Positions 50,455-61,563 of a stretch of DNA of 64,000 nucleotides are shown one piece after another (position 1 is the first letter of the stretch; each line of letters begins with the position of its first letter). The DNA is from Typhlomys cinereus (taxonomy: Eukaryota > Chordata > Mammalia > Rodentia > Platacanthomyidae). The stretch spans positions 1,736,001 to 1,800,000 of the forward strand of contig JALPQD010000160.1 in the NCBI GenBank assembly GCA_023101885.1, given 5' to 3'. The position numbers and the translations under genes are program-made. The notes beneath the pieces were generated by a model. That model had not been told where the DNA came from, searched no databases, and saw only the letters and a program-made list of their open reading frames with translations.

Positions 50455-51493
50455 TTAATTATTTCAAATTTATATTTTTGTGTGAATGGTTTTTTGTTTA
50501 TCATGATTATAGAGTAAGGAATTTATGTAAATATACCTGGTCCTATACTACTTCTGCCCACTTCTCTGCTCAGATTTTCCTTTCACTGGCACGACGTACC
50601 CGCTTAGTCCTTCCCTTCCATCTGGAGTTCTTTGGACCCACACTCCCTAGTCCTTGGCTCTTACTGCCTTGTGTTGCGGCATCTCCGTTGTCTGTATTAA
50701 TACCACCCTGCTTTCCTCCACAGCCAGAGCGAAGAGGTAACTGGATCCTCCTCACCGTAGCCCACTAAATGATGGCACCATGACATTCTCAGTGCAAATG
50801 CCAGGCTGACAGGGTACCGTAGCGTTAGGGACGTTCACTGACCGGGATCTTCCACACTTTTCTAGAAACGTCCTTTCTGTGATTTCTTTGAGCGGGGCAG
50901 GTCGGTCTTACTTTGCACATCGTGACTGCGCACTTGAGGGTGTCGGGCATAGTGGCAATGATGGGTGGTTGATGCTCTATATTCAATTCTTCATCCCTTT
51001 CCTTCTCCATGCGCACAGACATTGCCATAAATCCTGGGCTTGGCATTCCCTAGGCTTCCCTCTTGCTCCTCAGACCTCTTCTATCACACAAGACATGACT
51101 CTTCCATGCCTGGCGTTCATGTCAGGCCTGACTGGCTAGTTCCTCTTACTAAGCGCCCACCCCCACCATCCTAATGTACACGTTTTGGTCACAATTGGAC
51201 CACTGAGGTCATTTGGTCAGTCACTCTAGCAAGTCTTAGGCCATGGTGAGGTGTTTTGTATTGGTTTGTCTATTTTATAAAAAACAATTTTATTTTTAAA
51301 ATGAAAGTTCTTTACCAGACAATACCTTATTTACACTCCTGCAGAATAGCCATTATTTTATTGTGTAGTTCCAGTTCTTTGTAATTTGTGTAATGAAACT
51401 GACGGGATGGCTGCTGCGGAACATCGGGTGTCACAGGGAAATAGTTAGGTTCCCTCTGGAACTTCTTTTGATGCCAATTGTGCCCTTTTCAAT

Positions 51494-51500
51494 GTGCCTT
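51494..51500 (+). promoter_or_regulatory. LAMC1: miR-124 seed match GTGCCTT
   Basis: 7-mer match. LAMC1 is a reported miR-124 target in neural tissue. A second weaker match, TGCCTTA, lies at 51514-51520. Confidence 0.6.
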
Positions 51501-51553
51501 TACCTTAGCTGTTTGCCTTAATATCTACATACAGTCTTGCTCTTGGGGTGGTT

Positions 51554-51559
51554 AATAAA
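51554..51559 (+). promoter_or_regulatory. LAMC1: Distal poly(A) signal AATAAA (first of pair)
   Basis: Canonical hexamer about 2.5 kb after the stop. Confidence 0.75.
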
Positions 51560-51608
51560 GCGCAACACTTGGCATTTTTTATGTTTAAAAAAACAGTATT
51601 TTATTTAT

Positions 51609-51614
51609 AATAAA
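51609..51614 (+). promoter_or_regulatory. LAMC1: Distal poly(A) signal AATAAA (second of pair)
   Basis: Canonical hexamer followed by TTTGTAACC and the GT/T-rich TTTATTTTTGGTGTGG, a good cleavage-site environment. Likely the main distal end. Confidence 0.8.
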
Positions 51615-51694
51615 ATCTGAATATTTGTAACCCTTTATTTTTGGTGTGGCTTGAGTCTGGTACTGGGGACACGGATGTTTCACAGGCTACACTA

Positions 51695-51940
51695 GGAACT
51701 GGAGAGATGCTCAGGGGTTAGTCTTTGCCTTGAAAGCAAAAGGACGAAAGGACCTGAGTCAGATCTCCAGATCCCATGTACAAATGCTGGATGGAAACAA
51801 TGACGACTTCTGGTCCTGGAAGGTGGAGCTTGGGATACCCCAGAGCAAAGCAACAGGAGGACTGCCAGAAGTCACCCTTGACCCTCCACAGAAACACACC
51901 CAAGCCACATGCACAAACATGCTCCCCCAAAAAAGTACAA
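51695..51940 (+). mobile_element. tRNA-derived SINE, sense
   Basis: GGAACTGGAGAGATGCTCAG head, TCAGATCTCCAGATCCCATG, GGTGGAGCTTGGGATACCCC and CACCCTTGACCCTCCACAG. Inserted just downstream of the LAMC1 distal poly(A) site. Confidence 0.85.
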
Positions 51941-52047
51941 TGAATAGAAATATGTGTGTAGTCTGGGTGACTTTGTGTTTTTTGAGAGCAAGCCAGTGTT
52001 TTCTTTTAGGGATTAAATTTAAGTCTTTGTGTGTGCTAGGCAAGTAC

Positions 52048-52406
52048 TCCCTCCCTCCCTTTCTTCTTCCTTTCTCTTTCTCTTTCTTTGTCTCTTTCTC
52101 TTTCTTTTTCTTTCTCCCTATTTGTCTCTTTCTCTCTCTTTCTTTGTCTCCTTTCTCTATTTCTCTTTCTCTTTTTCTGTCTCTTTTTCTTTGTCTCTTT
52201 TTCTTTCTCTTTTCCTTTCTTTCTCTTTTTCTTTCTCTTTTTCTCTCTCTCTTTTCTCTCTGTCTCTTTTTCTTTCTATTTCTCTTTTTCTCTGTTTCTT
52301 TTTCTTTTCTCTCTGTCTCTTTCTCTTTTTCTCTTTTTTCTTTCTCTTTTTCTTTGTCTTTTTATTTCTTTTTTTCTTTTTCTTTCTCTCTTTTTCTTTC
52401 TCTCTC

Positions 52407-52444
<38 letters not shown>

Positions 52445-52452
52445 TCTCTCTC
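52048..52452. repeat. Long polypyrimidine tract (CTTT/CTCT)n
   Basis: About 405 bases, almost all C or T on the + strand (mostly CTTT units, turning to CT near the end), with scattered single G and A interruptions. The long frames over it rich in Ser, Leu and Phe are artefacts of the repeat. Confidence 0.97.
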
Positions 52453-52454
52453 AG

Positions 52455-52570
52455 TCTTACTAAATAACCCAGGCTGACCTTTAATTCACTTGGTAGCCCA
52501 GGCAGTCCCAAAACCTGCAATCCTCCTGTCGGGTCTCTTGAGTGGCAGCCTGACCACCCAGTCTGGTACT
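52455..52570 (-). mobile_element. B1-like SINE, antisense
   Basis: AATAACCCAGGCTGACCTTT, AATTCACTTGGTAGCCCAGG and CAATCCTCCTGTCGGGTCTC. Confidence 0.7.
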
Positions 52571-52739
52571 TGTCCTTTAACTGTCTACATGGGGAGGCGT
52601 CCACGTCACCTAGCAGGTAGGAAACCGGTGCTGTTCTGGAGGAGCTAGTGAGCATCTTACACATAGAACCTCTGTCTTGCCTACACAGCTCCCAGAAGCA
52701 GCTCTGGATCATAAGAAACGTGCTCCACTTAAACTAGAA

Positions 52740-53130
52740 AGAAGCTGGGTGCAATGGCTCGTGTCTATGATCCCCAGCACTCAGAACCAAGGGAGGACTG
52801 CTAAGTCTTCGGCCAGTCTGGGCCACAAGCTGGGGCAATGGCTGTGTGCATCAGGCGCCTGCCGTGCAAGCTTGAGGACCTGAGTTCAAATCCCCAGAAC
52901 CCATGTAAAGCCAGATACGGTAGCACATGTCTAATCCCAGTGCTCCTACAGTGAGATGGGAGGTAGAGATGGGAAAATCCCTGGAAACAGGACAGCTAGT
53001 CAAGTGTACACAGGGGAAACAACAGACGGTGCTTAAAACAGTGAAGGACAAGGACCAGCGCATGGAGTTGTCCTCCGACCTCTGTGTACCCTCTGTGGTA
53101 CCTGCACTCACAGGAGCACACCTTATTCAC
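52740..53130 (+). mobile_element. B1-like plus tRNA-type composite SINE
   Basis: B1-like start (AAGCTGGGTGCAATGGCTCG) followed by a tRNA-type head (TGAGGACCTGAGTTCAAATC) and body (CACATGTCTAATCCCAGTGC, GTTGTCCTCCGACCTCTGTG). Confidence 0.7.
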
Positions 53131-53149
53131 ATACATGCACATACAAAAC

Positions 53150-54050
53150 CACCTGGAGCTTCCTAAACTTCTGGTGTAGTCTCAATACTTGAATTGCGAC
53201 AGACTATTTTTATAGGAAATGAAGGTGCCTTTCACCTTTTTAATATACACATATATTCATTCCAAAGTGGTTTCTTCAGATGGTGAGAAATACCTTCAAA
53301 CCTATGATAGAAGGAAGACGAGGTGGCATTCTGGAGTGGCAGGCCGAAGTGGCTCATTGGGCTCCAGCTCATGAAGTGGCACCATGAAGGCTGAAGTAAC
53401 ACCAGGTGTCAGAACTTGGTGAGGCATTTTGGAGCTAGAATGGCGGGAAGCCCCTGGTTCTCTAAGGACATCCCTTAATTCTTCTGTACTCTGTTTATTA
53501 TTCATCCTGGGTCCCTGCAGCTTCTGTGCCACTTTTCCAAAAATCATACATTTACCCATGGTATTCATAAAGAATTTAGACTTCCTTGGAGAAAGCTTCA
53601 AAAGTGCCAGTTGCTAGTTTTATTTTGCCCTGTTATGATGGTTCCTGCCATTCATAGGATCTAGTTCAGAGGCAAATCGCAATTCTGTGTGTTGGAATGA
53701 TGAGCGGAACCAGTTAGAAGTTGTCTTTTAAAAACAGCACTTTTTTAAAAGTTGCTACCAGTGTAAACGGTTAAAATTTCTCCTACATTTACACCTTCAA
53801 TAATCTTTCTGTCCCCTTGATAAATCTGCATTCACCAACTTCACTTCGATTATGCCCTGAAAGGGTACCTAGCACTGAACAGTGATGAGACAGAAAGCAA
53901 GGAGCACGTGCCTGAAACGTGGAGGGACCCAGCCCAAGGGAGCATCACATTTCCTTAGACATGTGTCTTATTGAAACAGAAACTTGGGGATGATAAGTGG
54001 AATGTAATTGTGCCCATTCACACTAAACGCAATTATGTGAAGTGAGTATT
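53150..54050. other. Intergenic, nothing recognised
   Basis: No repeat family, exon or RNA gene recognised by eye. Confidence 0.6.
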
Positions 54051-54055
54051 GAACC

Positions 54056-54358
54056 AAGGAGATGGCTCAGTAGGTAAAAGTGCTTATTGCACAAGCCTGG
54101 TGACCCGCGTTCAGTCCCCAAACCCACTTAAGAAAATTAGATGTAGAGATTTGTATACATCTGTAATCTCAGCGCTTCAGATAGGAAGCGGAAGCAAGAG
54201 AAAGTGCTAGAAGCTTGTGAGTCAGCCTGCAGTATACTGTGCGGAGGCAGGAACAAAAGATGGAAGGTGAGAACTGACTCCAAAAGTTATCCTTTGGCCC
54301 CACATATCTGACACAGCATGCTTATACTCACATTCAGACACATACGAAATAAATAAAT
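54056..54358 (+). mobile_element. tRNA-type SINE, sense
   Basis: AAGGAGATGGCTCAGTAGGT head, GGTGACCCGCGTTCAGTCCC, ACATCTGTAATCTCAGCGCT, and an AAATAAATAAATTTA end. Related to 24283-24591. Confidence 0.8.
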
Positions 54359-54359
54359 T

Positions 54360-55688
54360 TAGTTAAGTGTTAGCATGTAGAGTGGGGAGAACATGGAACT
54401 TTCTGGTCCTTTCAGAGGGTGTCCTGGGTCTAGAGAGTGATGCAGTGCTTGGATCTCCTGGAATGGGGACACTTATTCCACACAATTGAGTGAGGTCCCC
54501 AAAGCACAAGTGTGCACAAGAGTGTGCACACTTAAAGAAGAAAACTATTTCCACAAGTCCAATGAGAGGCCAAAAGGTTCCTGACTTGGAATTCACACAA
54601 GACATGTACCCACCAAAAGTCAGGACACTTTCTTGTCTTCCTTTAGCGTCTTTGCTGCCTAAAATGTTCTTCCTTTCTTTTCCCCTGGGACAGTGTAGCC
54701 TAATATCAAGGTGTCACTTCCTCTGTTACAAGCAGCCCAGTCCTTTCTGAGTCCTCCACGCTGCAGCCACCCTGACTTTGAGTGTGGCCGTCAGCATGAA
54801 GGCTGAGTGTCCCTCACCTATCTTTCTCCACTGTAACTCCCATGGGGAGGACCAAGGTCTGTGTCACTCATATTCCCACCCTCGGGCTTGGAGGCATTGG
54901 ATAGTCACAGGGTTGCATAGATGGTATGAAAGTAGCTGGTCTTTCTCCTTCCACATCTGCCGGGTTTTTCTGCTGTAAGCATAGAAGTGTATGGATGGTG
55001 TTCTCTCACTCTCTCCCCCTTCCATTGACATTCTGCACCTTCAACTCTCCTACCTAAGCACAGACGGGCCTCTTCACTGCAGAAAGATGGGCAGACCCCT
55101 TGCATCAAATGGCACAGCACCGCTTACACACACTACTACATAGTCTGCAAAAGATTAGTGAAATCCGGTCTTCAAGATCTGCATCCCACTCCCAGCCTCA
55201 ACCACACACTCCTACTGCTGTGCACTTGTATCTGTGGGTTGTAACTGCACCCCCACACACCACACACCCAACACACACACACAGTCCACTCCAATTCCCT
55301 AGTTTAGGAATGATTCCAGTTCACTGTTTCTAAGCCTTGTGATGAGTATAGGTCATAAAGTGTTATGATTCAGAGTAGTTTGTGTTTATTTCTAGTTTGT
55401 GTTTATTCCTAGGATCGAGTTGGGTCAGGGAATGCCACCTTCTATAACATCAGTGTTTCCGCAAGTCCAAGTCAATTTACATGACGTTTCACAGGATATG
55501 CCTGACAGATTTGTGAGGACCACCCCCTGTTCTCCCGTAACACCTTTCACCACGGTTAATGAATTCTACTTGACTCTCAGAACCACTGCGGTGGAGGACC
55601 ATCTTATGGTGTCTGCCTTCATACGGAGAGTCTCAATCATTTCAGTAACTAAAAGCAACTGTTGAATTGTGTTGATTTTGTTAGTGTT
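54360..55688. other. Intergenic, nothing recognised
   Basis: Apart from a short CA-rich stretch at about 55250-55284, no element or exon is recognisable. Confidence 0.6.
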
Positions 55689-55699
55689 AAGAGTTCTAG
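55689..55699 (+). repeat. Target-site duplication of the RPL30 retrocopy, left
   Basis: AAGAGTTCTAG, repeated at 56170-56180 directly after the A tail. The break TT|AAGAG fits the L1 endonuclease preference. Confidence 0.93.
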
Positions 55700-56169
<470 letters not shown>

Positions 56170-56171
<2 letters not shown>

Positions 56172-56180
56172 GAGTTCTAG
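56170..56180 (+). repeat. Target-site duplication of the RPL30 retrocopy, right
   Basis: AAGAGTTCTAG, identical to 55689-55699; the first two A residues merge with the poly(A) tail. Confidence 0.9.
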
Positions 56181-57375
56181 AGCAAACCTGGCATTCAGTG
56201 CCTCTGCTCAGATGCTGATCTCTTCCCTGCTGATTGATCCCAACCATTTTTTTTTTCTTTCGATGTCTCCTTCCTCCCGACCGGCTGTGGCCTCGATGTG
56301 GGGTTAGCGCTGAGTAAGCACCAGTTCAGCCCGAACAGGACTGTCTGGGAGATGGGCTGTCGGCAGGTGGATTACAAGCTTCTGGGCGGCTGAGCCAGCA
56401 CCCGGGACAAAGCCTCAGGATGCACAGCTGTGATTTCCATGATTACACGTTGGTCGTGGTCAGAGTGTGTGTCGCGACTTGCTGCCCTCTGGCTCATTCA
56501 GACTGTCTGCTCAGTGCTGTCTGGGCCGACCGGCCCGGACTATCAGGCCTGGTCCATCAGACCTAGCCTGAGAGATGGGTTTGGCCGTGTGGATGGCAGA
56601 TGGGCTGCATCCTTTAAGGTTCTGCAGGACTCCCAGAGTTGGTACTATGAGGTTGTTTAATGTTTTGAAAAGCAACTTCATGATCATTTTGCCTCATTTC
56701 AGAGTTTCTAGTTGGCAGAGGAGGGAGTCTACATCGAGCTTTGAAGCTCTGGCAGCCTTGGGGAATCTCACAGCTGCCTCGTGATTCTGACCAACCTCCT
56801 TTTTCAGCACCCCCTCCCCCCATACACACACACACACACCATGATTGTAAGTCCCTAGTTGCCCAAAATTCCTAGTCTGGATGTAGCAAGGCATAGTTTT
56901 GGGGATTCCATTGCTCTCCAGAGACCTGGCCACATACACCTTATAGCTCCCACCCCACCTCTCTCAGGACACTTGTCTTTCTCTCCCCTTTTCTTTCCCT
57001 GGCTTGGGGATAAAGTGTGCAAGGCCAGGTCACCTGGGTGATCTCACCTAACATGTAATTCACCTGACATTGAGTTCTCAGGGAGCAGTCTTAGGCCATT
57101 CTCATGCCCATTCCTTTTTTGTTTTTTGTAATAACGCCCATCAGTTTCTAGAGTTTTGCTCTTTTGAATAAACTCCATTTGCCATAGCATTGCATGAATG
57201 AAAAGATTGTTTTGTATTTGATTGGTTTTTCTACTTTCTAAAAACTTATTTACTTTGAAATAATTTTAGTTTATACAAGAAAGAGTGTCTGAGTGACTTG
57301 TACCCATCTGATAAATACATTGGTCCATACTAAGAAATCACTGACATATCGATGAACACCTACAATCCTAATGTT
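56181..57375. other. Intergenic, nothing recognised
   Basis: Includes a CA run at 56822-56838. No gene or clear repeat family seen. Confidence 0.6.
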
Positions 57376-57470
57376 CAGAACATAGAGCCAGTGGTTCACA
57401 GCCGTAGTCCCGGCACACAGGAGTTTGATGCCATCCTGGGCTACATAGCAAGACCTAGTCTCAAAACTAA
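57376..57470 (+). mobile_element. B1-like SINE fragment, sense
   Basis: GAGCCAGTGGTTCACAGCCG, TAGTCCCGGCACACAGGAG, CATCCTGGGCTACATAGCAA. Confidence 0.75.
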
Positions 57471-57564
57471 ATGAATATTGGTGCAATACTATTAACTAAG
57501 CTAAGGTCTTTTGCCTACTTTTAAATATTGATCTTCTTACTCAAAGCCCCATTTTAAAAGAATG

Positions 57565-57950
57565 GGGTCTGTCATAGTTAGGTACAGGTGTCAACTTGAC
57601 AGTTGAGGGTTTGCGCTCTGGGCACATTTGTAGAGAATTAGTGGTTGAGTTGGGCCCAGAGTAAACTTTCTGGAGATTGTCTAGTTGATGGGGAAGGCCC
57701 GGCTCATGGTAGGTGGGATTAGGCCCTGAAATAAAATACAATAAGCTGGTTCAAAAAGTTGGCATCCTAGTGTACACTTGGCCAGACATGTGGTGATAGT
57801 GAGGCCAGTTCCCTCAGCCCTGGTGTTGGTGCATGATCTCCCGTCAAGCTGGACTGAGAACTGTAACCAGACTGTCAATAAGGAAATAAATCCCTTGTTC
57901 CCTTAAGCTGTTTGATAGTCATTTATTGGCAACTATGCAGGCTGACTGCA
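57565..57950 (+). mobile_element. Interspersed repeat family X, copy 2
   Basis: Longer partner of 8320-8630. It opens with GTCATAGTTAGGTACAGGTG and TCAACTTGACAGTTGAGG, shares the same ordered blocks through TCAAGCTGGACTGAGAACTG, and ends ATGCAGGCTGACTGCAACAG. Confidence 0.65.
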
Positions 57951-58209
57951 ACAGGGTCTATACTAGAAAATGAGAATATTCAACATTCATATCTAAGTTG
58001 TGGGACACAAGTTGTATAGAGTTCAAATACTTTATTTCACTTTCACATTCTACTCAAGTCTTCCCAATGTATAACATTGTGCAAATCACGCCCATTTTGC
58101 AACTTGCTGAACAATCCTTGAACTTTCAAAAGAAGACTTTAAAACACCCGCCCAAATAAACATGCCATTCGTAGTACGCATGGATTTTTAAAAGATTTTC
58201 TTACATTTT

Positions 58210-58345
58210 CTTTTTTTATTATTTATTCAATTGTGTGTGTATGCGTGTGTGTGCATGTGTGTATGTATGTGTGTGTATGTATGTGTGTGTATGTGTGTGT
58301 GTGTGTGTATAGATCCACGGACAAATTCAGGAACCACCATGGATG
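58210..58345 (-). mobile_element. tRNA-derived SINE, subtype 2, antisense, truncated
   Basis: TTATTCAATTG start, TG-rich run, then AGATCCACGGACAAATTCAG and GAACCACCATGGATGCATGG. The promoter end is missing. Confidence 0.75.
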
Positions 58346-58509
58346 CATGGATTTTTAAGTATTGATTAAATGTAGAAAATTTACTAGAAAGGATTTAAAA
58401 TTTTTTTTATTATTGAATTTGAGACATAAAAATTATAAATGTACAAAACCTCCTCGGTTTTAATGTTAATATTTTACATTTACTTATCCACCCCTCATTC
58501 TTTTGAAAA

Positions 58510-58680
58510 AAATGTTTTAATTTATTTTTTAAGAAAGAAAGAATACGTCGTGCCACGGCGCATAGTGCATGGGTAAAGGTCAGAGAACGATGTTCCTTCT
58601 GCCACGTGGACTTCTGGGGATGAAATTCAGGTTGCCAGGTGGAGAGCATGCACCTTAAGCACTAAGCTATCTCATCAGCC
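58510..58680 (-). mobile_element. SINE fragment, antisense
   Basis: GTAAAGGTCAGAGAACGATG, TCTGCCACGTGGACTTCTGG, GAAATTCAGGTTGCCAGGTG, AAGCTATCTCATCAGCCC. Confidence 0.6.
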
Positions 58681-58894
58681 CTGTATCTCTCATTCTTAAA
58701 TGTCCCCAAATCATGCTTTGAGAGAGACAGATCTGTTTCAAGTACACAGCCTATGTCTTTTACACATAGACATTTCAACATGTACTCCCTAAAAACGAGA
58801 CATTCTTGCATAATTAAATTTCCTGTCAAAATTAGGAAATTAACACTGACACCATCCCATTCAACACATGGCCATTATTCAGATTTTCCTGTCT

Positions 58895-59290
58895 GTGGTA
58901 GGTGCAACAGTGTTCCCACAGAGATGCCCGCATCTTAATCCCCAGGATCTGTGACTGTCTTGGGTTACCTGGCAGCAGAGAATTAAGGATGCTGATGTAA
59001 TTAAATCGCCAATCAGCTGATCTTAAAATAGGAAGCTTACCTTGGATTATCCAGGTGGACCCGATAGAATTACAGAGGTTCTTACGTGGGAAGAAAGGAA
59101 TGACAAGAAGGTCAGAGGCAATATGAGAAGAACTCTGTCCATCATCCCTGGCTCCATGTGGAGGGGGGCAGATCCCTGAGCAAGAAATGTGGATGCTGTC
59201 TGCAAGCTCGGAGGGTGCTGCCAGGAGTCATGAAATAAAAGTCTGTGTTCTCAGAAATGACCAAATTCGTTACAGCTGCCAGAGACGACT
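58895..59290 (+). mobile_element. Old interspersed repeat, family uncertain
   Basis: The sequence reads like an ancient mammalian medium-reiteration element: CATCTTAATCCCCAGGATCT, GATGTAATTAAATCGCCAAT, TGGATTATCCAGGTGGACCC. I recall this order from LTR or DNA-transposon fossils but cannot name it. Confidence 0.45.
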
Positions 59291-61330
59291 AATAATGGTG
59301 CTCGTTTCAACAATCTCGGTAGCAAAAGGTACCCCAGGTCACATGCTGTGGTCAGGTGTCAGTCACATCTCCCTCAGGAGCGGTTTCATATTTCACAGAC
59401 GCTTCAGAAGAATACGGCAGTTCTTTTAAAGAACACTGCCAAGTTTGGCTTGTTTGTCGCCGACAGATGGGATTCAGGTCCCACACTTTAGGCAGGGAGA
59501 AAACAGAAGTGATACAGAATTGTTTGCAGTCCTCACAGTGGGAGACACAGGCGCCCCGGCCAGTGATGCTAACCTTGGTATTTGGCTAGGACTACACGCT
59601 TCAGGCCTCTCCATTGCAGTCATTCTCTGGCTGTCCAGTAATTAGTGTCCTCAGGGAGACGTTTGAGGCTCCAAAAATAATCTGTTATTTGATGGCTTTT
59701 GAATGGAGATCATTCTAATTCCACACTTTTTCCTATATTTATCACTTCGTCCTTGTTTCCTTCTTTCCTATTTGTTTACTTGTGTTGTTGTGTTATTTTA
59801 GATTCATTGCGTCTCTCTTTTTTTTTTTTTGAAAGTTACCAAAGATGAAGTGATAATTTGTCTTAAAATATACAATGACAGAATTGCCTCTTCTGGAGAA
59901 AAAGAAATGCAGACAGACCTGCCAATGGCTTAGCGGTTTTGCCGTGGGTTTCTGAACCCCTGCAAATGTGAACATATACGGACAGTTTCTCCAGAGGGAA
60001 CCGTGCCAATCAAAACCAAGTCCTGAAAAAGCAGCGATTTCAGGCAAGTGGGTCAATGTTACCATGGTTTCAAAATTAACTTTTCAATAAATTAGGAGTG
60101 AAAGAGTTGGGGCAAGTGGGCTCCTCCATGATGCTGGGCTTAGCGTGGGGGCTGCGCTGGCCAGCCTCTCCCTGCCTTCATCCTTCGCAGTCCTGAATTC
60201 TCCTTCCGGCCCTGAATACTTGTCTTCTCCACTTCTTCAGAGAGGAACTGAGTCTTGGAATTTGTTAAATAGGTTCTGAAAGAACCATGGCAATAAAAGG
60301 GGGTCAGACATCCCTGAGACCACACTTGCCTTAGGTAGTCACGGGGGTCTCCCTCTCTGTGCTCATTTCCTCCCCATCTTATTTAATGAGTTAACTCAAT
60401 GCTGTTCTTGGCTGTTATTTGACTCTGAATTGGCCCTTATTTGGCTCATAGAATATCCTAAAGCTGGATCCTGTTATCTTTTGGTAAATTTAGTCACTCT
60501 TTGGACACTGTCTTGCTTTTGGTACATCAAGGCATTTTGAGTTAGTATTGTGTTTTCTCATTCTAGTTCTAGAAATAGTTATTTACACTAGGAGCAGAAT
60601 TGGAACATTTTGTTTGTTTGTTTGTTTGTTTGCTGAATTCTTCAGCCATCAGAAACAAAAATAACAAGACACTTTGTTCAAATGAATGCAAAAGCTCCAG
60701 AAAGATGCTACCTTGGAAGCAAATTGCTCACTAGGCTTGCTTCCTTGAAGGGACATAGCTAGTCTCTCCCCATGTATGGGTCCTTTTTAATGCATTATTA
60801 ATAAATGTTTTGCTTTTAGATACTGGAACTGGTGCCTACAGGTTTTACACTCTAACAAAGGAAACTGGAAAATTTACTTAAGTAGGAATGGCATAAAAAA
60901 TGTACAAGCAAGCAAAAATAAAGACAGGTTTCCACAGAATAGAAACACATGAAACCATTGGTAAACAGATGCATAAGGATATATATTTAGATCTGTGTGT
61001 ATATATACAGTGTTTATTGTGTTCAAGATTTGTGAATGACAAATTGCATCCATATGAAAGGGCGTGTTCTTAACCTGCACAGGGGAGGATGAATACCCTC
61101 AAGGAAATGGGCTTGAAGACTGATCCAGATTTGAAAATCATGGGCAGAGATTCCATGAAGTGGAGCTAAGAAAGAGGTTTCCTCTTATCCCTTCCTCTTA
61201 CCCACAGGAAGAGGAGACCAGCCTAGGGACCTAATCCCAGGGGAAACTCTTGCTCCCCCTGCTCAGTTTCCATGTGCCAGGACTTTTTGCTTTGTTCTAT
61301 TGCTTTAACATTTATTCGTTATTTGTTTGT
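59291..61330. other. Intergenic, nothing recognised
   Basis: Apart from a TTTG run at about 60610-60632 I see no gene, RNA or clear repeat. Conserved non-coding elements cannot be judged without alignment. Confidence 0.5.
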
Positions 61331-61334
61331 TCGT

Positions 61335-61418
61335 TGTTGATGGTGGTGGTTGTGGTAATGGTGGCAGTGGTGGCAGTGGTGGTGGTGGTGGTGGTGGTGG
61401 TGTGTGTGTGTGTGTGCA
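61335..61418. repeat. (TGG)n/(TG)n simple repeat
   Basis: Imperfect TGGTGG and TGGCAG units becoming perfect (TGG)n and then (TG)n. Confidence 0.93.
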
Positions 61419-61439
61419 CACTCATGGGCTCATGCCACG

Positions 61440-61563
61440 CTGTGTATGTGGAGATCAGATGACAACTTGCAGGAGCCAGTTATCTCCTTCCACTTCAGGA
61501 ATCAACCTTAGATCACCAGGGTTGGCAGCAAGCTCCTTTACCTGCTGAGCTATTTCACTGGCC
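61440..61563 (-). mobile_element. SINE fragment, antisense
   Basis: GTGGAGATCAGATGACAACT, TATCTCCTTCCACTTCAGGA, CTGCTGAGCTATTTCACTGG. Confidence 0.6.

Larger units (their letters stand above)
49031..51630 (+). other. LAMC1: LAMC1 3' UTR
   Basis: About 2.6 kb after the stop, free of recognised SINEs, with a proximal AATAAA (49515) and distal AATAAA signals (51554 and 51609). The two ends would give mRNAs differing by about 2.1 kb, in keeping with two LAMC1 transcript sizes that I recall being reported. Seed matches to miR-29 and miR-124 lie in the distal part only. Confidence 0.9.

Noticed and set aside
51730..52477. Several long + strand frames rich in Ser, Leu and Phe
   Set aside because: They are produced by the CTTT/CTCT polypyrimidine tract, which rarely contains stop codons in any + frame.
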